Of a stretch of 44,296 bases of DNA, positions 1 through 8,574 are shown in pieces (position 1 is the stretch's first letter; every line of letters begins with the position of its first letter). Source of the DNA: Spirosoma profusum (GTDB lineage: Bacteria; Bacteroidota; Bacteroidia; Cytophagales; Spirosomataceae); the NCBI RefSeq assembly GCF_014699005.1, contig NZ_JACWZY010000046.1, positions 1 to 44,296 on the forward strand. Reading direction: 5' to 3'. Position numbers and translations under genes: made by a program. The notes under the pieces are model-generated. The model was not told the origin of the DNA, did no database searches, and saw only the letters and a program-made list of their open reading frames with translations.

Positions 1-208
1 GAGCGCGGTTGTTGACTCACTACTTGAGGCATGAGTTAGCCAATCCCAGCATGCAGGCAATCAATCTATAAGCGAAATTCCTAAAAATATTTGCATATTT
101 AATTAAAAATTAACTTTTTGTCACCTTTATTGTAGGTGTATTACCGTACTTGTTATTTTTGTTTAACTTTCCATTAAATAAACAGCTCAAACGTTAAACA
201 AAGTACCT
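1..208 (+). promoter_or_regulatory. AT-rich leader with a Bacteroidota-type promoter
   Basis: This stretch holds no gene. TATTTTTG at 154-161 fits the phylum's TAnnTTTG -7 box, and a TTG at 130-132 lies about 21 nt upstream as a possible -33 element. Transcription would start near 168 and read into the small gene at 209. Weak evidence: one match to a short consensus in an AT-rich region. Confidence 0.4.
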
Positions 209-580
209 ATGGAGGGGCAACAAAAAGGCGGGAAAGACACTGCCCTTGAACTGAAATTAAAGAAGATCCTGATTAACTGGTCAGTAGCTGCTACCGATTT
301 CTTTCACCAGTACAACCAAATCAGCCTCTATCTGGATTCAATTCACCACACACCCCGCCATGAAATGAATTGGATAGGGCAATATCACGTTCCTCAATTG
401 ATTAGCCTGCAAGCTACCATGCGAAACGAATTAGAAAGATTACTGCTTGACATTGACCAAATTGATCAACAATCTATAGCCAACAGATATGAGCAACTGG
501 CTAATCATACACGGATTTTAAGGCAGCTCAATCAGCAAGCTAACATGTTACTCGAACTAGCTTTGCTACCCGCTAACTAA
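209..580 (+). CDS. Hypothetical protein, 123 aa, mostly helical
   Basis: I do not recognise this family. The product is a small soluble protein without signal peptide or membrane segment, rich in Gln, Asn and Leu, and looks almost entirely alpha-helical. It sits 20 bp before the next gene in the same direction, so the two probably form one transcript from the promoter near 154-161. The pair lacks the TACGT/ACGTA pentamers that are very frequent in the rest of the window, which hints at a different origin. No function can be assigned; a structural or mobile-element accessory role is only a guess. Confidence 0.6.
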   Translation: MEGQQKGGKDTALELKLKKILINWSVAATDFFHQYNQISLYLDSIHHTPRHEMNWIGQYHVPQLISLQATMRNELERLLLDIDQIDQQSIANRYEQLANHTRILRQLNQQANMLLELALLPAN

Positions 581-600
581 ACCTTAATCTATCCCATACT

Positions 601-1059
601 ATGAAGCATTCCGATCAATCGTTTAATCAAATTTTCGAAAAATATTTGTACAAAGTGGCTAGCCAGTCTATTGATCTGGCCAATCCTGCTACGCAAACGA
701 ATTTGATTAGTTTGTTGACGGAGGTGAGTGGATTGGCTAAAAATACAGGCTCTTTGATGGGCATAATTCAGATCGAGCCATCCGAATGGGAACAGGTATT
801 AAGCCAGCCAGTTGACTGGCACTCGGTTCATCAACAGTGGTTGCTTGGAGTTCATCGAGCGCGACGGGAGCGCACAGAGCGGTACATCGAACGGCTTGAG
901 ACAATAATTGCGACCACCCACCAGCGCTGGCAACAGGTGAAAATAAGCCACTTAAGTGAGACTCGACGATCAAGATTGGTAGCTTATTATGAGCAGACAT
1001 TAGTCAACTATCAACGGCACTTAGCTAAAGTATTGACTACTCATAAATTGGACTGCTGA
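601..1059 (+). CDS. Hypothetical protein, 152 aa, helical
   Basis: Unrecognised family. It is a soluble protein with a likely helical N-terminal half and a long Arg/Glu/Gln-rich amphipathic segment (about residues 78-125) that could form a coiled coil. There is no signal peptide. It follows the 123-aa gene after 20 bp and is probably co-transcribed with it. Like its neighbour it contains no TACGT/ACGTA pentamer. It ends 160 bp before the tail-on-tail GH127 gene; nothing recognisable lies in that gap. Confidence 0.6.
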   Translation: MKHSDQSFNQIFEKYLYKVASQSIDLANPATQTNLISLLTEVSGLAKNTGSLMGIIQIEPSEWEQVLSQPVDWHSVHQQWLLGVHRARRERTERYIERLETIIATTHQRWQQVKISHLSETRRSRLVAYYEQTLVNYQRHLAKVLTTHKLDC

Positions 1060-1220
1060 GTTTTAGTTAGCCTCCTTTTGGCAAGGAATTAAGCCTGCAC
1101 CTGAGTATCCGAGACTAACTTTTGATCGTCAAACGGCGACAGCCACAGACCATCTCAGTCGAAGCGCCGATTCAGGATGGACAGTAAATTAATCGGTTTC
1201 GATCGGACCGCTGAACTAAT

Positions 1221-3290
1221 CTACCGAACTAACGGAATCCAGACGGTCATTTCAGAATGCCCCCGGTTGCTCCAGGCGTAGTACGGAATCAGCCGAACGG
1301 GAGTGGACGCTGGGGCTTTGTCCGATACTTCGCGGTAGAGTTGATTCGTCCAGGTATTGTTGTCGATACGTTGGGCATTGCCTTCCAGCGCCATCAGTTC
1401 GCTATTTCCGATGGTTACGAGTTTGGGTTTGAGATTGTTTTTCGGAGACAGCGCCAACGTAGTGAGTTTTTCTTTCATGTTATCAACCGATTCCAGACAG
1501 TAAATAACCGGGCCACGTTTTACGGCCACCTGGTTACGTACTTCTTCAACCAACGGATTGGCTTCGATCAATTTTACGGACATTGGTAGGTTGATCTCAA
1601 CTTTATCACCCGCTTTCCAGGCCCGGTTCAGTTCCGCATATTCCCCTGATTGGATTTTTGCGGACGTAGCAACTCCGTTTACTTTGATTGTAGCATTCTG
1701 ACACCACCCCGGAATGCGTACAAATACCGAAAATGATTTGTTGGGCACCTGCGTTAAAGTGACGGTTATGGCACCATCCCACGGGTAGGCGGTTTCCTGC
1801 GTCAGTCGTATGGGAGAGCCGTCTTTCAACGTAGTGGTCAATTGATTAGCGCCAAACAGATTCAGCCACAAGCCTTTATCGGATACACTATACGCATAGT
1901 TACTCACTTCTGCCAGGGTACGTACCGTGTTCGGTGGGCAGCAGTTCGACAGGCGGATGTAAGACTGACGGCCGCCCATCCAGCGCATGTGATACGGATA
2001 ATCATCCGATGCGCTTAACGGATTGGTATAAAAGAACTTGTTTCCATCCAGGCTAATTCCTGACAAAATACTGTTGTACAACGCCAGTTCCATAACATCC
2101 GCATATTTGGCCTTGCCCGTGATTTGTAGCATCCGGTAGTTCCAGAGTAGGCTGCCAATATTGGCGCAGGTTTCGTTATGCGCGGAATGGTTCGGCAACT
2201 GATATGCCTTGCCGTACGCCTGGTGAATTTTCTGCACCGTGTCAGGTTTATAGGCAGTTCCTTCCGGCGAAACGCCATCATAAAGTGCCCCACAGCCGCC
2301 CGTTACGTACATTTTGCGATTAATCACGTCATCCCACATCAAATCCAACGTAGCGAGCAGGGTACTATCGCCCGTTTCGGCAAATACGTCGGCAGCACCC
2401 GCGAACAGGTAATTAGCCCGAACCGCGTGCCCGATTACCTTGGTCATCTTCCGAAACGGCACCCGGTCGGAGTTGTCGTCGGTACCATCCGTTTGCCCAC
2501 GAATATCGATTAGCTTCTGCGCTAAAGCCAGATAGCCAGGCTCCCGCGTAGTACGATACATCTCGATAATGCCCATATAGTGCGATGGGCAGATGGCGTT
2601 ACGTGCCTGCTCGGGACTGGCATTGTTGTAAAAACCGATCAGGAAATTCGTGGCTTTTTTTGCGATATCCAGCAGCGAAGTTTTGCCTGTAGCGCGGTAA
2701 TGCACACAAGCCGCTGTCATCAGGTGCCCGAAGTTGTAAGCCTCGAAACTGAGCTTATCATCGAACATTTTCTTCTCGCCCGGCGTGGACTCGCCCGACT
2801 TTTTTTGCTGGATGATGGCCTTCGTGTAGATGTAGCCATCCGGCATTTGCGCCTTGGCAATAACGGCTATGGCCTCATCCATCAAGGCATCCAGCTTTTT
2901 GTCGTGCGTGAGCGCGTACATACCCGCCAGCGACTCCAGCGTTTTGTAGAAATCGCCGTCGTGAAAGGAAGGGCCTTTAAAATTTCCAGACGCGAGCCCG
3001 GCGGCAATTTTAAAATTCTCGAATGAGTGACTGACTTTCTCGCTGGTGTACGTATCCCATAGGTGAGGTACCATCGAATCCCGGCAAACTTTAAAGCGAT
3101 CAGCCCAGAAACCCGTTGTCCACATAACATCGCTCATATTGACGCCCTGCAACCGAACGAACTTGCTTTGCGACGTATTGACCAGTCCTTTTTGTTGGGC
3201 GTAAGTGGTCAGGCAACTGAAACAAAAGCCAGCTAGAATTAAAGAGAGTGATTTATAGGAAATCGTCGTGTTTGACAGTCGGTAAAGCAT
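1221..3290 (-). CDS. Secreted beta-L-arabinofuranosidase, GH127 (DUF1680)
   Basis: Predicted to release beta-linked L-arabinofuranose from plant cell-wall glycans in the periplasm or outside the cell. A signal peptide ends near residue 31 (LTTYAQ). The (alpha/alpha)6 barrel of the family follows, with early motifs such as FWADRF and the DGYIYT segment. The zinc-thiolate site typical of GH127 is intact: Glu373 and Cys375 in NETCAN, and Cys450-Cys451 in NCCPPN, one of which is the nucleophile in characterised members. The length of 689 aa is normal. It is the last minus-strand gene of the locus and has its own copy of the shared operator/promoter (3319-3377), 29 nt upstream of the ATG. Substrate linkage is not certain, since relatives act on extensin and pectin arabinosides. 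Confidence 0.88.
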   Translation of the reverse strand: MLYRLSNTTISYKSLSLILAGFCFSCLTTYAQQKGLVNTSQSKFVRLQGVNMSDVMWTTGFWADRFKVCRDSMVPHLWDTYTSEKVSHSFENFKIAAGLASGNFKGPSFHDGDFYKTLESLAGMYALTHDKKLDALMDEAIAVIAKAQMPDGYIYTKAIIQQKKSGESTPGEKKMFDDKLSFEAYNFGHLMTAACVHYRATGKTSLLDIAKKATNFLIGFYNNASPEQARNAICPSHYMGIIEMYRTTREPGYLALAQKLIDIRGQTDGTDDNSDRVPFRKMTKVIGHAVRANYLFAGAADVFAETGDSTLLATLDLMWDDVINRKMYVTGGCGALYDGVSPEGTAYKPDTVQKIHQAYGKAYQLPNHSAHNETCANIGSLLWNYRMLQITGKAKYADVMELALYNSILSGISLDGNKFFYTNPLSASDDYPYHMRWMGGRQSYIRLSNCCPPNTVRTLAEVSNYAYSVSDKGLWLNLFGANQLTTTLKDGSPIRLTQETAYPWDGAITVTLTQVPNKSFSVFVRIPGWCQNATIKVNGVATSAKIQSGEYAELNRAWKAGDKVEINLPMSVKLIEANPLVEEVRNQVAVKRGPVIYCLESVDNMKEKLTTLALSPKNNLKPKLVTIGNSELMALEGNAQRIDNNTWTNQLYREVSDKAPASTPVRLIPYYAWSNRGHSEMTVWIPLVR

Positions 3291-3318
3291 ATCTGTTTGA
3301 AAAGAATCTGCGGAAATT

Positions 3319-3386
3319 CAAAATTAATAGGAATAAACCGCTATAGAATATGCTATTTTCACAACCCATTGTAGGATGTTAGCTTA
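3319..3386 (-). promoter_or_regulatory. Locus operator and promoter, copy D (GH127 gene)
   Basis: Read on the minus strand, GCTAACATCCTACAAT (about 3383 to 3368) is followed by TAATTTTG at 3326-3319, a perfect TAnnTTTG -7 box. The first base of the core ATCCTACAAT and the last base of the box span 59 nt, the same as in four other promoters of the locus. The -7 box ends 29 nt before the ATG. Confidence 0.75.
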
Positions 3387-3405
3387 CTACGTCCTCAATC
3401 GGGAC

Positions 3406-4302
3406 TCATCCCGCCTGAAAAATGGATTTTAGATACGTAGTATTAGCACTAAAATTCTTTTTGACGTTACGTGGGTCATTGGCGTCGCGGGAACGTTCGA
3501 CGACCAGCCAGCCTTTCCAGCCCATATCATCCAGCGTTTGTTTTACTTTTTTCAGATCAAGCCGGGTGTTATTCTGAAGCCAGACTCCATCCTCGTCAGT
3601 GCAGTGAATCTGGCAAATTCGTTTTTTGCCCAGAATACGTAACTCGTTGTGCAGGTCGCGTCCGGCTTTTAGCGGGTTGGAAAAGTTGAAGTAAATCTGA
3701 ATATTCTTTGAGCCAATTTCATCCAGTAGTTTCACTTCGCCCGCAGCATCTAACGACGTTTCGATGCCGACCACAACACCAGCTTTCTTTGCCATTTTAC
3801 CAACAACTTTCAATCGTTCGACAATGGCCGGACGTAGCTCGGGGTTTTTCACCAAGTCTCCCTGAGTACCCAGCGGCAAAAACGCTACGTTGACGTTCAT
3901 CGCCTTCATCGTATCGAAACAATCCTGAATCATGCGCTGATACGTTGATCGTGTAGCAAACGACTGAGCGTAAAACCCCGACATGGCCAGCGAACAGATT
4001 TCCAGGTTGAGTTCTTTCGCTTTATCCAGAAATTGCTGCCGTATTTCGGGATTAGCCAGTTGGTTATCAAACGTATCACGCTGACCAAGCCCGCCCATGT
4101 CCACTTCCAGACCGTCGGCGCCAATGTCTTTGGTGAGTTGAAAAGCGCCCAATTTCTGGCGCTTCAAAATCATCAAATCAACGACCGCAATTTTATAGGT
4201 TTGCTTTTCGACAGAAGTAGCCCGGACCCAGGCATCTGGCAGAAATAATCCGGCTGATAGCAGTGAACTGGACGTAATGAATTGTCGGCGGGAGAGAGCC
4301 AT
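3406..4302 (-). CDS. Tat-exported xylose-isomerase-like TIM-barrel protein
   Basis: A sugar phosphate isomerase/epimerase family protein (AP-endonuclease-2-type TIM barrel). The N-terminus has a twin-arginine signal (SRRQFITSSS, residues 4-13) followed by a hydrophobic stretch, so export of a folded, probably metal-bound protein is expected. Barrel motifs include GADGLEVDMGG near residue 62, VGIETS near 178, QIHCTDEDG near 233 and the closing VVERSRD near 267. In this superfamily these positions carry Glu, Asp and His metal ligands. Members isomerise, epimerise or decarboxylate sugars and sugar acids, and the exact reaction cannot be read from sequence. It is the last gene of the long minus-strand unit, 57 bp after the symporter-esterase gene. 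Confidence 0.75.
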   Translation of the reverse strand: MALSRRQFITSSSLLSAGLFLPDAWVRATSVEKQTYKIAVVDLMILKRQKLGAFQLTKDIGADGLEVDMGGLGQRDTFDNQLANPEIRQQFLDKAKELNLEICSLAMSGFYAQSFATRSTYQRMIQDCFDTMKAMNVNVAFLPLGTQGDLVKNPELRPAIVERLKVVGKMAKKAGVVVGIETSLDAAGEVKLLDEIGSKNIQIYFNFSNPLKAGRDLHNELRILGKKRICQIHCTDEDGVWLQNNTRLDLKKVKQTLDDMGWKGWLVVERSRDANDPRNVKKNFSANTTYLKSIFQAG

Positions 4303-4359
4303 AGTTGTTGAGTTTTATAGGATTAATGCAAGCGTTTGGGAAGTTGCTTTACTACGTTG

Positions 4360-7326
4360 TTACTGGATCAGCTTTTCCAGATCCTCAAACTTCCGAATTG
4401 CGTTAGCGGGCAGATTTTCGCCCTTTTCACCGAAAACGTACATGGCCGGATACGGCTCAATCGTACATTTCGATTCGTCGATGGTACCCGTTTTGTCCTG
4501 TACTTTTTTAAGATCGAGACTAAAGTGCTGCGCCAGAAAATCATATAAAGCAAGGCGTTTGCTTTTGCCGTAATCGTGACCTTCCTGCGGCAAATGCACG
4601 TTTTTGAGTACATCGGTTTTCCCATAAAAACCATACACTCGTTGCAGAAACGGAAATTCCGTATCCGGTACGTGTTGCGTCCAGTCTTTACCGTCGGAGA
4701 TAACAAGTTGCGGGCGAGGAGCGGCCATCGTGGCAATCTCTACGTTGTTGGTGCCGTTTCCACACAGGTGCACGCCCATACCGCTTTCACAAGGGCAACC
4801 GCCACTGTGATACGACGATAGCATCACCACCGGCACACTTAACGTAATGCGATCATCCAGGGCAGTCATCAACATGGTCTGACTTCCGCCACCCGAACCG
4901 CCACTAATCGCTACTCGCTTGGCATCAGCATTGCTGCGTGTAAGCAACCAGTCGAGAATGCGCATTCCGTTCAGAATCTGAACCGTTTGAGCAAGGCTTT
5001 TACGGTGATCTTCACTCTTGAATTGCAGCGCCGATTCGCCCCAGGCAAAGAGGTCGTAACTGAAGGCAATGGCGCCCATACGAGCCTGCATGGCACAGCG
5101 ATACTGACAATCAGCCCGATAACGTCCATCTCCAAAATGGCCGTCTGGATTTAGAATCACTGGCATCAAGCCTTTAGTATTCAATGGCTTGTAAAGCGAA
5201 CCTGTAACGTAAAGGCCCGGTAACGTTTCAATCGCTACGTTCTCGACGGTGTAACCATCGAACGTACGTTTGTTGGTGATGATCGGCTGGCTGTTAGGTT
5301 TTGCCGGCAGTTTTGAGAGTTTTAGCGCATCCCACATGCAGGAACGTAGTGCGGCTTTTCGACGCTCCCAACTCGCTACGTCCTGATAGAGTGTCGCCAG
5401 ATAATTAAGTTGCTGTTTGCCTTCTTCGGGTGTTTTCAGGTGATATTGGTAAGACTGAAGCTTATACTTTTTATCACCCTCTTTCGCGAACGTAATATCC
5501 TGAGAAGATAAAATATTTGCCATCGTTTTTTCGACATCAGCGGGCCGAAATCGCCAGTCGGCATACGTAACGTATTTATCTTTCACCAGCTCTTCCGGGT
5601 AGCGAATCTTGACCGAATACCGACTTTCTATTTGCTGAATAACTTCCTTAAGCGGCTTCTTAAATTGATTGTCAGCGGTTTGGGCGAAGACTGTTACGCT
5701 GCTGACAAGCAGTAAAACGGCTGCGATTTTTCCAGATTTTCCGAACGTAGCGAGTTTCGAAGAATCTTCGGCCAGTGACGCTTTCGATGACTTCCGCCAA
5801 CCGCTGTACAAAAGATTAGTGTCCAGTTTTGGTTTCGGGAAGAACAGGCTGGCTACGTAACCAACGCCAATGACTACTAAATGACTATAAACACCCAGCA
5901 TTAATTTGTGATGGGTGAAATTGTAAGCACCGAGGTCTAACAGCAGTCGTTTAGCATCTCCGTAACCAATTTTGGTAGACGTCAGGAAGGCGTAGGAAGT
6001 GAACAGAATACACGTAACAATGGCAATATTTACCCCTTGCCGGTTGGCGCGCGCACTGAAAATACCCAGCAGAAAAATTCCGACAATACCTCCTGAAAAG
6101 ATAGCGTATAACGTAAAGACAATCCCTAAAACTCCCTCATTACCAGCTTGTAAGTAAATGGCGCCAATCCCTATTGCGATCAGGCCGGAAATGATGACAA
6201 TCGTTTTACTGACCCTGAGGTATTCGCTATCGGTACGTGTCGGACGGAATTTTTTATAGAAATCTTCCAGGCCAACGGCCGCTAAGGAATTCAGATCGGC
6301 ACTGAGGCTGCAAATAGCCGCCGAAATCATGGCCGCCAGAATGAATCCAACCACGCCCGTCGGGAATTTCGTCATGATGAAATACGGGAAAATAGCATCC
6401 GGACGCAGATTTTGGGGTAGGGGATTCTGTTTATAATAGACGAACAGCGCCGTTCCGATAAACATAAACAGCGCCCAGACGGGCACAGTCAGTGAGATGC
6501 CTAAAATTGACGCTTTGATGGCGGCTTTGTCGGTTTTGGCGGTCAGGTAGCGCTGCACAACGGTCTGATCGGTGCCGTATTTCTGGATGGCGTAGAACAT
6601 GCCGTTAATGACCATTACGACAAACGTGAGTTTCGTGAAATCCAGATCGTATGGCCCAAAACCAGTTCGCCCATTCTCCGAAGCCGTATGAATAACCTCG
6701 GAAAATCCACCATTGACGGAGAATAAGATGACCGTAACGCAGAGAATTCCGCTGGCAAAGAGCATAAATCCCTGAAAGACGTCCAGCCAGATGACGGCTT
6801 CGATACCCCCCAGCAAATTGACCGTAATGATAATCAGCCCGACTACGATAATGATGTAGAACGTATCGCCACCAGTCATGTTCGTCAGCGCTACCGACAG
6901 TAGAAAGAAAACCGTTCCCATCGAAGAAAACTGCCTGAGAACGAACGCAATAGAGCTATAATAGCGAGCGAAGGAACCGAATCGTTTCTCGAAATATTCG
7001 TACGTACTGAGGCCAATGACTTTGCGATACAGCGGCACGATGAACCAGATGGTACCCAGCAAAACAACGGGCACCATGAGGCCCTGAACCAGCAACAACC
7101 AGTTTGATGAATACCCTTCGCTTGGATAACCCAGAAACGTAACACTGCTGATGAGCGTCGCCAGCAGCGACATACCAATGGCCCAGGCAGGCACCCGGCC
7201 TCTGGCGGCAAAATAGGTTTCGGTAGTACGTTGATTTTTCGCGTAGCGCAACCCAAAATACAGGTTGATAATCAGTACCGCACCAATTATAAGGTAATCG
7301 ATCAGGCTAAGGGTTGGGATTGACAT
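4360..7326 (-). CDS. Sodium:solute symporter fused to an STN domain and a secreted-type esterase
   Basis: One uninterrupted 988-aa frame joins modules that are normally separate. Residues 1-500 are a sodium:solute symporter (SSS family) with about 13 membrane helices. Residues 533-549 (IAAVLLLVSSVTVFAQ) look exactly like the hydrophobic core and cleavage site of a signal peptide. Residues 555-625 resemble an STN domain, as in secretins and TonB receptors. Residues 630-940 are an alpha/beta hydrolase of the acetyl-xylan-esterase/CE19-like kind, with nucleophile Ser811 in GGSGG, acid Asp878 and His917 in EGHDY. The former signal peptide would act as an extra helix and place the esterase in the periplasm. 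It would take up a released sugar and remove acetyl or methyl esters. It starts 16 bp after the kinase gene. Domain calls are solid; substrates are inferred. Confidence 0.85.
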   Translation of the reverse strand: MSIPTLSLIDYLIIGAVLIINLYFGLRYAKNQRTTETYFAARGRVPAWAIGMSLLATLISSVTFLGYPSEGYSSNWLLLVQGLMVPVVLLGTIWFIVPLYRKVIGLSTYEYFEKRFGSFARYYSSIAFVLRQFSSMGTVFFLLSVALTNMTGGDTFYIIIVVGLIIITVNLLGGIEAVIWLDVFQGFMLFASGILCVTVILFSVNGGFSEVIHTASENGRTGFGPYDLDFTKLTFVVMVINGMFYAIQKYGTDQTVVQRYLTAKTDKAAIKASILGISLTVPVWALFMFIGTALFVYYKQNPLPQNLRPDAIFPYFIMTKFPTGVVGFILAAMISAAICSLSADLNSLAAVGLEDFYKKFRPTRTDSEYLRVSKTIVIISGLIAIGIGAIYLQAGNEGVLGIVFTLYAIFSGGIVGIFLLGIFSARANRQGVNIAIVTCILFTSYAFLTSTKIGYGDAKRLLLDLGAYNFTHHKLMLGVYSHLVVIGVGYVASLFFPKPKLDTNLLYSGWRKSSKASLAEDSSKLATFGKSGKIAAVLLLVSSVTVFAQTADNQFKKPLKEVIQQIESRYSVKIRYPEELVKDKYVTYADWRFRPADVEKTMANILSSQDITFAKEGDKKYKLQSYQYHLKTPEEGKQQLNYLATLYQDVASWERRKAALRSCMWDALKLSKLPAKPNSQPIITNKRTFDGYTVENVAIETLPGLYVTGSLYKPLNTKGLMPVILNPDGHFGDGRYRADCQYRCAMQARMGAIAFSYDLFAWGESALQFKSEDHRKSLAQTVQILNGMRILDWLLTRSNADAKRVAISGGSGGGSQTMLMTALDDRITLSVPVVMLSSYHSGGCPCESGMGVHLCGNGTNNVEIATMAAPRPQLVISDGKDWTQHVPDTEFPFLQRVYGFYGKTDVLKNVHLPQEGHDYGKSKRLALYDFLAQHFSLDLKKVQDKTGTIDESKCTIEPYPAMYVFGEKGENLPANAIRKFEDLEKLIQ

Positions 7327-7342
7327 TCGGTTCAGGAATTAA

Positions 7343-8482
7343 TCAAAATGACCATAAGTCCGTGGGCCAGCGATAGCTTCCGGGTTTCATTGTAATGTAT
7401 AAAGGCTCATGGTCGATAGCCGCGCTTCGGACGACGCCAGTTGCCAGTTCATGCGTCGGAGCAAGTTGCGTAACACCGATTTCACGTAGCACAGCCGACG
7501 CCGTTGAACCTCCTTCGATAATTAATTCATCTACGGAAACCTGATCAAGTACCTGTTTCACTGCTTTCGCCATTACGCTGCGTAGTTGAATTGCCTGCCC
7601 ACTCGTATTAGATTCTATCGCAATAATTACCGCATCATGCCGCTCAAAACATGCAACGATTCGTTCTACCCAATTGGCTAATTCAGCGGCTTCCTGATCA
7701 ACGGAATTCAGCAGATTTTTCGGCATATAACTGACGCCATTTTTGGCTACTGCTGCCTTTTTAACCAACTCGACACTACGTCCAAAGGCAGTTCCACATA
7801 CATAAAATTTGCGGTTGCCTAAGATGATTTCTGGACTCGGTATGCGTTTGGGAACGTAACGCGTGCCAAGGACAGCTTCGAAGAAACCCGCACCACCGCC
7901 CGGTAACGTCTGCTCATCGATACGTCCGGCCCATATTTTTAAGTCGCCCTGCGTACCGGCTTCACCGATGACAATGCCCGGCTGAAGTGAGGCCGTTGTG
8001 GATGGTTGTACAGTTAATGGTACGTCGTTTACCGACAGTCGTTTCAGTACGTCCGATTCGATGATCGGAAACTCCGGATCGGTTGAAAAATGGGTTTGAT
8101 GAATGAGCTGCCCTTGAACGTAGTAATGACCATCGATCAGCATTCTACCCAACGCTGGATTCGCCGGGACAATAAGCGCTTTCTCTAAATCCAATACGTC
8201 CAATTGCGCTTTAGCCTCGGCAATTACATAACCACGTAGCACCGAATCTGTCTTTTTGAAAATCAGTTGCGGCTTCATGGTGCGTAACGTAGCACTCACT
8301 TCACTCATTTCCTGCACAGCTTCCGACTCCGAAACAGACCGCGCATCGGTAGCAATAACAATTAATTCGGCGGTCGATTGCGGATTGACCGACATCGCCA
8401 GTTCGACAGTCAAACCAAAGCTTAGGCCAATACCTGCCAGTTCCGCTGCCCCCGTTAAATCATCCGCAATGACAGCAACCAT
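7343..8482 (-). CDS. Four-carbon acid sugar kinase (DUF1537), D-threonate kinase-like
   Basis: A cytosolic ATP-dependent kinase of the DUF1537 family, which phosphorylates the terminal hydroxyl of C4 acid sugars. The N-terminal substrate domain begins with ADDLTGA (residues 6-12), which together with the KKTDSVLRG segment (near 95) forms the acid-sugar site. The C-terminal nucleotide domain has EGGSTAS near residue 325. At 379 aa it is slightly short for the family. It lies 34 bp downstream of a PdxA2-type gene, and the pair kinase + PdxA2 is the known route D-threonate to 4-phospho-D-threonate to DHAP and CO2. D-erythronate or L-threonate remain possible substrates. It differs clearly from the second DUF1537 kinase at 21736. 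Confidence 0.82.
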   Translation of the reverse strand: MVAVIADDLTGAAELAGIGLSFGLTVELAMSVNPQSTAELIVIATDARSVSESEAVQEMSEVSATLRTMKPQLIFKKTDSVLRGYVIAEAKAQLDVLDLEKALIVPANPALGRMLIDGHYYVQGQLIHQTHFSTDPEFPIIESDVLKRLSVNDVPLTVQPSTTASLQPGIVIGEAGTQGDLKIWAGRIDEQTLPGGGAGFFEAVLGTRYVPKRIPSPEIILGNRKFYVCGTAFGRSVELVKKAAVAKNGVSYMPKNLLNSVDQEAAELANWVERIVACFERHDAVIIAIESNTSGQAIQLRSVMAKAVKQVLDQVSVDELIIEGGSTASAVLREIGVTQLAPTHELATGVVRSAAIDHEPLYITMKPGSYRWPTDLWSF

Positions 8483-8486
8483 GTTT

Positions 8487-8574
8487 TTAAGAGCGAAATA
8501 GTGAAAGAGTGAAAAACTAAAAGAGTGAATACTGACGCAAGTTTTTGTCGCTCTTTCGCTCTTTCATTCCGGCC
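8487..8574. repeat. GAAAGAG-type imperfect inverted repeat overlapping the pdxA2 3' end
   Basis: Runs of GAGTGAAAGAG/GAGCGAAA on the left (about 8490-8519) are mirrored by CGCTCTTTCGCTCTTTC on the right (about 8550-8571). The right arm lies within the last codons of the PdxA2-type gene and the left arm in the gap to the kinase. Arms are imperfect. It is a different family from the TGTCAT palindromes. Confidence 0.55.

Noticed and set aside
129..138. ATTGTAGGTG resembles the reverse complement of the locus operator
   Set aside because: No TAnnTTTG box lies at the 59-nt distance on the minus strand, and the flanking TAAYAT half is missing. TTG here fits better as a -33 element.
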